From JBNKDD01 sp050288085 (GTDB lineage Bacteria > Chloroflexota > Anaerolineae > Aggregatilineales > UBA3940), in the NCBI GenBank assembly GCA_050288085.1, contig JBNKDD010000004.1, positions 1 through 61,208 of the forward strand: a stretch of 61,208 nt of DNA, read 5' to 3'. The position numbers were made by a program, and so were the translations under genes. The notes beneath the pieces were generated by a model that was not told the origin of the DNA, did no database searches, and was given only the letters and a program-made list of their open reading frames with translations. This document shows positions 25,638-33,440 of the stretch, piece after piece (position 1 is the stretch's first letter; each line of letters begins with the position of its first letter).

Positions 25638-26423
25638 CTAAGCATGTTTTCCTGCAAGCTGGTAAAGTCCCATCAGGGTGAGGGTTGGGACGACATCCTC
25701 CGGCGCGTCAGAATGAACCCGGAGCAAAAAGCTGGGATCGTCCAGGGCGCTGCGATGTGACCAATCAAACTTGACAACCTGCCTGTTGCTGTTCCCATTG
25801 GTGGACGAGAAAAAGGCCGCGTTGGGTTTCTGGTGCCATTGATAAACCCGGCTGTTACCGATAGTAACCCGTCTCCCCAGGCGGTTCATGGTTGCCACCG
25901 TCATGCCGGAATTAACATCTACGGCGAAGATGGTGCCACCTTTAGAATATAATGTCAGCAGTTGATCGCTAACCTGGGCAATGGCGCGTTCGGTTAAGTT
26001 GACCTGATGCCACTCGACCGTCGCGGCGACCGGCCCCCCGTCCACCGGGCGCAGATCATAGCGCACCCCAAGCTCCGGCTCACGGAACACCCGTCCCCAT
26101 AACAGATCCTGTCTATCCACCTCACACAGAGGAGTCAGGATCTCCGGCGGGTGAATCGGTTCGACAGTATCCCACGACCGTCTACGGAGCGCGGTCAGGT
26201 CATAGTTGAATGACTTTAATCGCAGTCCATAAGGTATAGTCTCTGCGACTTTCTGCCTTGGCCGTGAACGGACAACGGTTATATCGTTGTTCTGCTGCTT
26301 CTGAAAAGCACGTTCCCGCTGACCTCTCTTCAGATCAACATAGTTCCAGATTCCATACATGACGGAAGCGGACACGACAATGCCAAATACGCCCTTAAGA
26401 ATCAATAATACGCTGCCATCCAT
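25638..26423 (-). CDS. Hypothetical membrane-anchored protein
   Basis: 261 residues, family not recognised. The N-terminus is a single transmembrane helix (~5-27) followed by a basic stretch (DLKRGQRERAFQKQQ), placing the about 220-residue remainder on the cytoplasmic side by the positive-inside rule. The soluble part is beta-rich with several Arg/Trp residues. It is convergent with the helicase gene and divergent from the membrane protein at 26580. It may belong to a three-gene island with them. AGAGG precedes its ATG. Confidence 0.6.
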   Translation of the reverse strand: MDGSVLLILKGVFGIVVSASVMYGIWNYVDLKRGQRERAFQKQQNNDITVVRSRPRQKVAETIPYGLRLKSFNYDLTALRRRSWDTVEPIHPPEILTPLCEVDRQDLLWGRVFREPELGVRYDLRPVDGGPVAATVEWHQVNLTERAIAQVSDQLLTLYSKGGTIFAVDVNSGMTVATMNRLGRRVTIGNSRVYQWHQKPNAAFFSSTNGNSNRQVVKFDWSHRSALDDPSFLLRVHSDAPEDVVPTLTLMGLYQLAGKHA

Positions 26424-26491
26424 ATTGATACCTCTTAATCAGGCACGACAATACGACTCAGGTTTAACAGAATAACTGGGACATATAGTAC

Positions 26492-26514
26492 GCAATAGAT
26501 GTTAAGTCTATTGC
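26492..26514. promoter_or_regulatory. Operator-like inverted repeat in the divergent promoter
   Basis: GCAATAGA and TCTATTGC are perfect 8-bp arms around a 7-nt centre, lying 68 nt from one start and 65 nt from the other in the 156-nt divergent gap. The placement suits a repressor controlling both genes. Confidence 0.45.
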
Positions 26515-26563
26515 CATGCTGTGTTAAGCAAGCGTTAAGGCAGTATCGCTCATCCCTTTTGTG

Positions 26564-26572
26564 TGCTACACT
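26564..26572 (+). promoter_or_regulatory. Extended -10 promoter, probably for a leaderless transcript
   Basis: TGCTACACT is an extended -10 ending 7 nt before the ATG at 26580. Transcription would begin at or within a base of the start codon. No Shine-Dalgarno is present (the intervening bases are CCCCCC-type). Confidence 0.55.
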
Positions 26573-26579
26573 GCCCCCC

Positions 26580-28121
26580 ATGACTGAACGTAACACAACT
26601 CGCAATTCTACCCTCTCTGTCCGGCAGATGCACATCATCTGGCGTGATACTTTTGTACTAGATCAACCGGTCGAAAATTTCCTGGAAGCAGGGCTGGAAT
26701 ATCTGCGGGGACTGCCCTGCACCGTCGCTGATCGGTTTACCTCCCGCGACCAAAAGCCAATCAGCTTGCAGGTGATCGAACGTGCCTCGCGCAATGTGGC
26801 CCGCTCCGGTTATAACGATCTGCTGCATCTGGAACTGGCCCCCCTGGCAATCACCGACCTGCAACCAACGTTGCGTCGCTTGCGGCGCTCTCCCCAATCA
26901 CTCACCGATGAGAATATTTTCCAGGTAATCGATGATGCCAATCACTATAGAGACTGGGTGAGCATTACCCCGGTTGTAACCCTGTACCGGGCTGGTGCGG
27001 GATTGGTGGATTATCACGCCACGTTTCGCGCGCCTAAATCCGGCGGCTATCCGGTCAAGCAAGCGATTGACCGTGTGCGGATGGGGATCAATCCCCAGTT
27101 ACTCCGCCTGCCCCCGGCCTGGTGCGAGGTACTGCCCGAACAGCCGGAAGACTGGCATATTGACCGCGTCCTCGATCTGGGGGGCGGTCAATGCGCGGCG
27201 ATCTGTATGCTGCGCCATCTGTCCCACAGCGTGATCGTTGACGGGCTGGATTCGCTCGGCCACCGGGAGCGCAAGCGCCGGAAGAAGAAACAGCAGCGTG
27301 ACCGCCCTCAACCCAAAATGCCAACCGGATCAACCACCGTCATCCTGAGTGAGGTTGATCCCACTCCGCCGAGGGATTTTTCTTCCTACGTGGAGAAACA
27401 TGCTCCGGCCTTACACGGTATCGGGGCAATGGACGCTTATTACGAGGAGCGTTCCCCCTGGTTGATTGACCGTGACTTCGAGCATAACCTGAGCACGGAC
27501 AGCGAGTCAGCCGTCTATCTGCTGGGCAACAGCGAACTGCTGTTGTTCAATGAGCAGTTACCCCCTATCCTGTCAGGCACTACCAGGCGGCTCCGGCTTC
27601 CCAATGATGACCATGCCCTGACCTATCTGTACATGCACTATGTCACACTGATTGAGTGGGTCTACTTGCAAGAAGCCCTGTTGAGAGTCTATTTGCAGCG
27701 GCTTGAACGGATGTCCATGCTCAATCCGCCGCCCCGTCGCCAGATGCTCCGCACCTTGAAAGGAGCACTCGGCGACCTGATCCAGTACCAGGAGCGGATC
27801 ACGCCGTTTGCCACCCGGATCGAATTTCTAGAGCGGGTGCGGGAATATCACAAGCTGCCGGAACTGGTCGAGCGTTTTGAGCGCAAGCAGGATTTACTGC
27901 TGGAATACGCCTCAGAGTTTCATGATTACCGTGAAGCGCGGGCGTCGGAGTTCCTCAATTGGCTGGCCGGAATCCTGACCGGGGCCGCCCTGGCCGAGTT
28001 GATCACCGGGCTGGCGGGGATCACCCCGGCGCAACCTGCCTTATATCTCGGCGTGACTGGGGCCTGTATCGGCCTGGTGTTGATCGTGCTGATCGGGCTT
28101 CAATTACTCAGGGCGCGTTGA
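26580..28121 (+). CDS. Hypothetical protein with C-terminal membrane hairpin
   Basis: 513 residues, not assigned. Residues 1-250 are a soluble alpha/beta domain, followed by a very basic patch (HRERKRRKKKQQRDRPQ) near 225-240, a helical coiled-coil-like region (~330-450; LERMSM...LIQYQERI...EFLERVREYHKLPELVERFERK) and two C-terminal transmembrane helices (~460-512). The layout of a long helical stalk leading to a C-terminal membrane pair recalls CorA- or RMD1-like proteins, but the GMN signature of CorA is absent. I chose ATG 26580 over an upstream in-frame ATG at 26499 because of the promoter position. Confidence 0.6.
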   Translation: MTERNTTRNSTLSVRQMHIIWRDTFVLDQPVENFLEAGLEYLRGLPCTVADRFTSRDQKPISLQVIERASRNVARSGYNDLLHLELAPLAITDLQPTLRRLRRSPQSLTDENIFQVIDDANHYRDWVSITPVVTLYRAGAGLVDYHATFRAPKSGGYPVKQAIDRVRMGINPQLLRLPPAWCEVLPEQPEDWHIDRVLDLGGGQCAAICMLRHLSHSVIVDGLDSLGHRERKRRKKKQQRDRPQPKMPTGSTTVILSEVDPTPPRDFSSYVEKHAPALHGIGAMDAYYEERSPWLIDRDFEHNLSTDSESAVYLLGNSELLLFNEQLPPILSGTTRRLRLPNDDHALTYLYMHYVTLIEWVYLQEALLRVYLQRLERMSMLNPPPRRQMLRTLKGALGDLIQYQERITPFATRIEFLERVREYHKLPELVERFERKQDLLLEYASEFHDYREARASEFLNWLAGILTGAALAELITGLAGITPAQPALYLGVTGACIGLVLIVLIGLQLLRAR

Positions 28122-28131
28122 CACCACACCA

Positions 28132-28199
28132 CTCTTCTTGAAACCGCCGAAAGCCTTGTGCGTAAAAGGGCTTTAGGGTGGAGCCTACAACAAGAAGAG
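28132..28199 (+). promoter_or_regulatory. Hairpin that can mask the ribosome site of the serine hydrolase gene
   Basis: CTCTTCTTG (28132-28140) is perfectly complementary to CAAGAAGAG (28191-28199), which contains the Shine-Dalgarno region of the gene starting at 28208. Inside the closed stem, AAAGCC (28150-28155) pairs with GGCTTT (28169-28174). This may be a translational switch such as a thermosensor, or a mere terminator of the upstream gene. Confidence 0.45.
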
Positions 28200-28207
28200 G
28201 ATGGTCA

Positions 28208-30013
28208 ATGTCGAAGTTTTGGATTCTATTCCTATCCTGTGCAGGGTTGGTTTTTGGCTGCACGGTAAACTCCCCTACGATTAATGCAGAAGCTGCCAAC
28301 TCCCGGCTTGATGCGATACTTGATGCTGCTGTCCGGGATGAGAATGGTGACGTGTATCGCAATGCCGCGATTCAGATCTCGATGCCGGGATATGAATACA
28401 GCGGCGCAGCTGGTATCGCCCGTGAGGATACCGGCGAGCTCATGACCGTTGATCATCAATTCGCGATTGCCAGCGTTGGCAAGCCGATGACCTCGGTGAT
28501 CATCTACCAACTGTGGGAAGAGGGCGCTTTTGGCCCCGCTGGACTTGATACAACACTCGCCGAATTGGGTGTGTTCCCCCCGGAAGTTATCAAAGAACTG
28601 CACAAAATCGACGGTATCAGCTATGGCGATCAGATCACAATCCGGCATTTACTGGTTCAGACATCGGGCTTGAAGGATGTCCTATACGACGATGAAAACG
28701 GCCTGGGAGAAGACTACGATCTACCCTTAGGTTCTGCCCCCAACTCTTTGAACGGTGTGATCATTCTTGATGAGAATTCCGGCGCAGATGCCCTGCTGGA
28801 CTGTGTTAAGAATGGGGTACCGGCTGGCTGCACTGTCGAGGATTATTATCTTGGGAAGACCTGGAAACCCTGGGATTATGAAGCCTGGCAAGCTGACCCA
28901 ACAGACCGGATGGCCGGGCTGATCAACTTTTACCTGTCCGGCATGAACGAAAGCGCCATCGCGCCACCCGGTGAACAGTTTCACTACGCCGACACCAACT
29001 ATATGATCCTCGGCCTGGTGATCGAACACGTCACCGGAAACAGCCTGCATCACGAATTAAGGGCCCGCATTTTTGATCCAGTGGGCATGGATGATACCTA
29101 TCTGCGCCATGCGACCGACCCGGCCTACGAAGACTACGAACACGCGTTAGCGGATCAATGGGGCATGGGCGAGCCTATGTTCAGCCTGGGAATGAACATT
29201 TCAATGGATTGGGGCGGGGGTGGTGAGGTTTCCACCTTAGCTGACCTGACAACCTTTATCCGGGCATTAGGCAAGGGTGAGTTATTCCAGGATGAAGCCA
29301 CCCTGACCGAGATGTTCAAAGTCCCGGAGGTTAATACCGAAGGCCCTTATGGATCAGGCATCCTGGTCCAACAAACCCCTGACGGATTCGTGATCCATCA
29401 CAATGGCTCGAATGGTACCTGGGCCGAATACAACAGCGCCTATGATCTGGCATTTGTCGGCACGATCGATGATCTCGATCAATCCATGAAGTTACAGGCC
29501 GTCCGCGGAGATGTCTATGATGCACTGGCTAAGAGCGGCCTATCAACCGGTGACATTCGAGGGACGGCCCGCGGCCTGCGCACCATGTCGATTCTATCCG
29601 GGGTTGGCAGCCCACTTCCAATCCTGATCTTGCTGCCGGGACTCCTGTTCCTGCTGGTGACCGGCATCATCTGGAGCGTGAAGGCAGGCAGAAATCACCG
29701 CGACCACGATACAGCTCGAGGGGCGTGGCTGTTGGGTATCATCACCGTACTTGCCACATTCCTGTTTGTGGTGCTGTACGTGGTCATTGTGCTCAATAAC
29801 CCGGTGCAGTTGATGATCGGTTTAACCCCGCCCGTCAGAATGTTGGCCCTGATCCCCTATGGCCTGATCGTTTTGGTCGCTGTGATGCTGGTCTTTGCCT
29901 TTAGCCTGTGGCGCAGGGCCGGTATTCCTTCCCGGTCACGTGTGTACTATTCGCTGGCAGTGCTGGTAAATGCCATCACATTGTGGGCAATGAGCGCGAT
30001 GGGCATCTTCTGA
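28208..30013 (+). CDS. Serine hydrolase, class C beta-lactamase family, membrane-anchored lipoprotein
   Basis: 601 residues from ATG 28208 (AGAGGA upstream); a longer frame from 28178 exists. The signal peptide ends in lipobox VFGC. The catalytic domain shows SVGK (SxxK, ~88), the YADTNYM region (YxN, ~259-262) and HHNGSNGTW (the H/K-T-G equivalent). It hydrolyses ester or amide bonds; family members are esterases, D-amino-peptidases or penicillin-binding proteins, not necessarily resistance enzymes. Three further hydrophobic helices lie at the C-terminus (~460-600), so it is doubly tethered. Confidence 0.85.
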   Translation: MSKFWILFLSCAGLVFGCTVNSPTINAEAANSRLDAILDAAVRDENGDVYRNAAIQISMPGYEYSGAAGIAREDTGELMTVDHQFAIASVGKPMTSVIIYQLWEEGAFGPAGLDTTLAELGVFPPEVIKELHKIDGISYGDQITIRHLLVQTSGLKDVLYDDENGLGEDYDLPLGSAPNSLNGVIILDENSGADALLDCVKNGVPAGCTVEDYYLGKTWKPWDYEAWQADPTDRMAGLINFYLSGMNESAIAPPGEQFHYADTNYMILGLVIEHVTGNSLHHELRARIFDPVGMDDTYLRHATDPAYEDYEHALADQWGMGEPMFSLGMNISMDWGGGGEVSTLADLTTFIRALGKGELFQDEATLTEMFKVPEVNTEGPYGSGILVQQTPDGFVIHHNGSNGTWAEYNSAYDLAFVGTIDDLDQSMKLQAVRGDVYDALAKSGLSTGDIRGTARGLRTMSILSGVGSPLPILILLPGLLFLLVTGIIWSVKAGRNHRDHDTARGAWLLGIITVLATFLFVVLYVVIVLNNPVQLMIGLTPPVRMLALIPYGLIVLVAVMLVFAFSLWRRAGIPSRSRVYYSLAVLVNAITLWAMSAMGIF

Positions 30014-30078
30014 CCATCCCCTGATTTTTAAGAGTTGACTCCTGGCTGTCTAACACCTTATCCTATCTTTATATGGGG

Positions 30079-30113
30079 TATCTTCTTTTTCCTTGCTTAG
30101 TAAAAAGAAGATA
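30079..30113. repeat. Perfect 12-bp AT-rich inverted repeat in a gene-free stretch
   Basis: TATCTTCTTTTT and AAAAAGAAGATA flank an 11-nt loop. A second dyad, TTTCTTCCA/TGGAAGAAA, lies at 30284-30309. The 353-nt gap between the hydrolase and the next lipoprotein is lower in GC than its surroundings and also holds a G7 run and T7 run (30175-30200). I see no ORF in it. The first hairpin probably terminates the hydrolase transcript. Confidence 0.5.
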
Positions 30114-30366
30114 TTCCAACCCACCATCACAGTCACCTCAGTATCTACACTAAGAAACGCTGTTTTCAAATGCCTTTGGGGGGGTGTTTTTTTGTGTTTC
30201 CCCCGTGCTCACTGCCAAACTCCGCTTATGACGACAGGTGAGAAATGGAGGTGTCTATTGAGCTAGCATAAAGCATCAGAGGATTTCTTCCATTCATATG
30301 TGGAAGAAAAACCTTGAGATGTGAGCAACAAATTAGCTTGATTTGAAGTGAATAGGAATGATCGTG

Positions 30367-31116
30367 ATGAGAAAGTTGGTTATTATTTCGTTAGCAATAA
30401 TGTTGATTGCCTGCACACTCCCTTCCGCACTGACTACACCAGCACCAACCCCCACTTCTGTACTACCTGCTGCATCCCCAACAGCAACAGAGGTCTCGCC
30501 AACAGCAACAGAAATCCCACCGACAGCGACCAGTCTTCCACCAACCGAAATACCAGAACCTGTCTGGCTAGATTTATGTACTTTGCTCACCGTTGAAGAG
30601 GCAGAAGCGGCTATAGGCAGTCCGGTTGAAGTTCAACCATATCAGGAATTAGGTAATTGCACATATGTCAACCAGCCCGATCCAACAACACTCACACAGT
30701 TGATAGTTGGGGCTTCATCTGGTGAAGAAGCGAAGACCTTAATGTCAACAGGTGTAGGACTTGCTGTTGCCATGACCGGCGACGAAGCAGGCATGGCGAC
30801 TCTTCAAGAAATAGAAGCCAACATTGATGACTTGTCGGTCAAAGAAATGCTCGATCTGCTTCTGGAATTTTTTGAAAATTTTGGTTCCGATGTCACCCCC
30901 CTGCCAGATCTGGCTGATGGCGGATTCTGGTTATGGCATAATGACATTGGAGGAGGGCTTACATTTGGCGAGATTCTGATGGTTAGGGGCGATGCCTACA
31001 TCAACATAGGTTTGATTGGGATGGAAGAAGAGACGGCTTTTGATGCGGCTCAATCAATCGCCCCGGTGGTGCTGGAACGCCTGCCTCCGGCATTTACCAT
31101 CATCCCTGAAGAATAG
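30367..31116 (+). CDS. DUF3558-like lipoprotein
   Basis: 249 residues. The start ATG 30367 lies 9 nt after AGGA; an ATG at 30358 is too close. Signal peptide with lipobox LIAC. A Thr/Pro linker is followed by a domain that begins DLCTLLTVEEAEAAIGSPV and continues with a GNCTYVNQ strand, the two-cysteine pattern of DUF3558-like lipoproteins. It should be exported and lipid-anchored. Function is unknown. The preceding region has lower GC, so the gene could be a recent arrival, but the lipoprotein style matches its neighbours. Confidence 0.7.
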   Translation: MRKLVIISLAIMLIACTLPSALTTPAPTPTSVLPAASPTATEVSPTATEIPPTATSLPPTEIPEPVWLDLCTLLTVEEAEAAIGSPVEVQPYQELGNCTYVNQPDPTTLTQLIVGASSGEEAKTLMSTGVGLAVAMTGDEAGMATLQEIEANIDDLSVKEMLDLLLEFFENFGSDVTPLPDLADGGFWLWHNDIGGGLTFGEILMVRGDAYINIGLIGMEEETAFDAAQSIAPVVLERLPPAFTIIPEE

Positions 31117-31120
31117 ATAT

Positions 31121-31157
31121 TGTCCGGTCATTAGAGGGTCCCCCTAATGGCCGGACA
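31121..31157. terminator. Long inverted repeat between convergent lipoprotein genes
   Basis: TGTCCGGTCATTAG and CTAATGGCCGGACA form a 14-bp arm pair with one wobble around a 9-nt loop. No strong T tract follows on either strand. It sits midway between stops at 31116 and 31182. Confidence 0.6.
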
Positions 31158-31181
31158 CCTTCTTTGTGATAACAACAGTCT

Positions 31182-32237
31182 TTAAGGTGCAACGATTGTC
31201 ACACCCTCTACTGACACATTGGACACCGTCACGCTGATCTTATCTCCCTCCTGTCGAGGGTCGAAGCGAACGGCATAGACCACCCACGTTCCGTCAATGA
31301 CAGGTAGCGTGAAGGCCGCATATTCGTTGCTATTGCCAAATACCTGCATACCGTCCGGGCGTTTGGCCACCACCCGGACATTTACCGCCGGTTTTCCGTT
31401 GGTGTCAAACACCATCCCGCTGATGGTGGCGGTGGCTTTTTCATAGACAAATTCAATCGGGGCCGTCAGGGGCAGATCAATCGTCTGGATGGGGGGCGGG
31501 CCGACATAACCAGTTAACTGGCAGTCGTCGTCCATGATATGGCTGTCGCAGCCCAGCCCGACAATATCTACCACCCAGTTTGCCCTTTGATTGGAGGGGA
31601 TATAAGCATAGAACATGCCCTGATCATTGGTATGCACGTCGGTGCGGGTGCTGGAATCATCGAGCGGGTAAATGGCTAGGTTGATCGCTTCTACCGGCAC
31701 ATCTTCTGAGTCGATCACCCTGCCGGAAACCAGCCAGCTGTCCGGTACATCGACTTCGGGAATATCGGCCAGGGGGGTGCTCATCTCGATGTACTGTACG
31801 CTCAACCACCCCTTTTTCCCATCGGCGGCCTGCACCTGTACCCACTCTTCACCAACCGATTTACCCAACACCGCCACATAGGAATCTTCCGGATACACAC
31901 CATAAATCGAGAAGAGGCTGCTCGGCCCAGTGCGTAAGTTGATACTCAGGACAGTCACTTTAGCCGTGGGCAGATCGGGTGTTGGCTCTGGCTCTTCGGT
32001 CTCTTCCGTTGCTTCCGTCTCCTGATTGGTATCAGTCGGCTCCTCGGTTGGTTCCGGTGTGGTCGTATCCATTGCCGGAATCGTGATAACAGGAATGGTT
32101 TCGGGGGTGGAAGAGGGCGTTTTTTCGTTCGCCGTTTCGGGCGTCGTGTTTGCCACCGACGAGGCCGTGCAGGCCAGTGCCGGAATTACGATCACTAAAG
32201 CTAACAGTCCCCAGATGTTATGGAATCGTACAGACAT
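31182..32237 (-). CDS. Lipoprotein with SH3b domain and carboxypeptidase-regulatory-like domains
   Basis: 351 residues from the ATG at 32237 (GGAG 6 nt upstream). The signal peptide ends near ALAC (lipobox). A long acidic Thr/Glu linker (~40-90) precedes a bacterial SH3 domain (~95-155; INLRTGPSSLFSIYGV, WVQVQA, GWLSVQYIE), followed by two beta-sandwich domains of the CarboxypepD_reg type (SGRVIDSEDVPVEAINL and SGMVFDTNGKPAVNVRV). The architecture suits peptidoglycan binding on the cell surface. No catalytic domain is visible. Confidence 0.8.
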   Translation of the reverse strand: MSVRFHNIWGLLALVIVIPALACTASSVANTTPETANEKTPSSTPETIPVITIPAMDTTTPEPTEEPTDTNQETEATEETEEPEPTPDLPTAKVTVLSINLRTGPSSLFSIYGVYPEDSYVAVLGKSVGEEWVQVQAADGKKGWLSVQYIEMSTPLADIPEVDVPDSWLVSGRVIDSEDVPVEAINLAIYPLDDSSTRTDVHTNDQGMFYAYIPSNQRANWVVDIVGLGCDSHIMDDDCQLTGYVGPPPIQTIDLPLTAPIEFVYEKATATISGMVFDTNGKPAVNVRVVAKRPDGMQVFGNSNEYAAFTLPVIDGTWVVYAVRFDPRQEGDKISVTVSNVSVEGVTIVAP

Positions 32238-32343
32238 ATTCTTCTCCAATACAAGGGGCGAGTGGCAGCGTGGATCAGAGTTTGCTCGCCGGTATGGTTA
32301 TCAACCATCCCCATAATAGCATGGGGTCGGCAGGCGGGAAACT

Positions 32344-32369
32344 AAAAACGCCCCCGTTGTTGGGGGCGT
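32344..32369 (-). terminator. Terminator of tRNA-Arg
   Basis: On the minus strand, ACGCCCCC and GGGGGCGT form an 8-bp stem around AACAAC, followed by a T run, immediately after the tRNA gene. Confidence 0.85.
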
Positions 32370-32371
32370 AG

Positions 32372-32444
32372 TGCGCCAGACAGGATTCGAACCTGTAGCC
32401 TTTGGTTTCGTAGACCAACGCTCTGTCCATTGAGCTACTGGCGC
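32372..32444 (-). tRNA. tRNA-Arg (anticodon ACG)
   Basis: The 73-nt minus-strand sequence folds as a cloverleaf: acceptor GCGCCAG/CTGGCGC with discriminator A, the D arm GCTC...GAGC, anticodon stem TTGGT/ACCAA enclosing CTACGAA (anticodon ACG at 32409-32411), and T arm ACAGG/CCTGT with loop TTCGAAT. The 3' CCA is not encoded. A34 would be deaminated to inosine to read CGN codons. Confidence 0.95.
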
Positions 32445-32493
32445 TAGCAAGACGGGAGTCTACCGCAAGCTACTTATTTGGGCAAGACCTAAT

Positions 32494-33096
32494 TCAATCG
32501 TTTATATGACGGAACAATCGTGACTCGACCAGGTCGCACAGAATATGCTCAATGACCAGGTGAGCTTCCTGGATGTGTTGGGAATTGGGGCTGGGAATAC
32601 AAATCGCGACCGCCGCCATCTCTTTCAGTTGCCCCCGATTACCGGTCAGCGCGATAGTCTGGATATCCATCGCTTTGGCCTGCTCGACAGCCCGCACCAC
32701 GTTAATGGAACTGCCGCTCGTACTGATGCCGATGAGCACGTCATCTGCCTGACCTAAGACCTCCACCTGCCGCGCAAAGATGCCTTCAAACGAATAATCA
32801 TTGGAATAGGCCGTTAAAAAAGAAGTATCAGTGGTCAGGGCAAGTGCAGGCAGCCCCGGACGTTCTAATTCCGAGGACAGCCTGTTTGTAAATTCGGCGG
32901 CGAGATGCTGGCAGTCGGCAGCGCTGCCCCCGTTGCCACATAGAAGCAGCTTCCCTCCGGCCTGAAAAGACCTGGCTAACATATCGGCAGCGGCCAGTAT
33001 ATCCCCCATACAAGAGTCGATAACCTGCCCGATCACCTTTGCACTCTCAGATAGATGGGTGTGTGCCCGCCGATAAAACCAATCCTGATTCTCCAT
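32494..33096 (-). CDS. gmhA: Phosphoheptose isomerase-like SIS-domain protein
   Basis: 200 residues, a SIS fold. CGNGGSAADCQHLAAEF (~54-70), ISTSGSS (~123-129) and the C-terminal IPSPNSQHIQEAHLVIEHI match GmhA, which isomerises sedoheptulose 7-phosphate to D-glycero-heptose 7-phosphate; DiaA is a related alternative. Zinc-site His and Gln/Glu residues are in place. The start ATG has GGAAGGA just upstream. Heptose in a wall glycan or S-layer would fit with the nearby envelope genes. Confidence 0.85.
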   Translation of the reverse strand: MENQDWFYRRAHTHLSESAKVIGQVIDSCMGDILAAADMLARSFQAGGKLLLCGNGGSAADCQHLAAEFTNRLSSELERPGLPALALTTDTSFLTAYSNDYSFEGIFARQVEVLGQADDVLIGISTSGSSINVVRAVEQAKAMDIQTIALTGNRGQLKEMAAVAICIPSPNSQHIQEAHLVIEHILCDLVESRLFRHIND

Positions 33097-33192
33097 TTAT
33101 CCCTTCCGATCTCGTGATACAATCGCCATCCCAAAATTGTGCTGTATCCAGCATATCACAGTTTATCCCAAAGCCCGATTTTATTTCGGGGG

Positions 33193-33221
33193 TTGACAAC
33201 TCGCGATCAGGTCGGTATCAT
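33193..33221 (+). promoter_or_regulatory. Consensus promoter of the aminotransferase leader
   Basis: TTGACA (33193-33198) and TATCAT (33216-33221) with exactly 17 nt between. Transcription would start near 33228, giving a leader of about 210 nt before the aminotransferase start at 33441. Confidence 0.8.
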
Positions 33222-33231
33222 CGGGCATAAT

Positions 33232-33333
33232 ATGTGCAATTTAAACCTGACCCTGATTGTTGATACTAATACCACTACTACTAACCGCCGCCAGTGGCCT
33301 GGAGCGGTTATCGGGGTTGGAGCACTTCGCTGA
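33232..33333 (+). CDS. Thr-rich leader peptide, candidate attenuator
   Basis: A 33-codon frame begins about 4 nt after the predicted transcription start, so it would be nearly leaderless. Codons 12-18 read Thr-Asn-Thr-Thr-Thr-Thr-Asn, and Thr occurs six times in the peptide. The terminator at 33372-33404 follows the stop by 38 nt. A codon-biased short peptide followed by a terminator ahead of an amino-acid gene is the layout of ribosome-mediated attenuation. The CTGGAG at 33299-33304 within the frame could pair with CTCCAG (33378-33383) of the terminator. The peptide has no Shine-Dalgarno. Confidence 0.5.
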   Translation: MCNLNLTLIVDTNTTTTNRRQWPGAVIGVGALR

Positions 33334-33371
33334 ACAGAAGTTGACGCGCATCTAACAAAACGGTAAACCTG

Positions 33372-33404
33372 AAAGCCCTCCAGACAGACTACTGGAGGGC
33401 TTTT
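33372..33404 (+). terminator. Intrinsic terminator in the leader of the aminotransferase gene
   Basis: AAAGCCCTCCAG and CTGGAGGGCTTT form a perfect 12-bp stem around an 8-nt loop, ending in T residues. It lies 37 nt upstream of the aminotransferase ATG and after the leader peptide, so it can act as an attenuator. The remainder of the 344-nt gap from 33097 holds only the promoter and the leader ORF. Confidence 0.85.
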
Positions 33405-33440
33405 GTTGTATCAGGGCAAATATAATCTCAGGAGGAATTT

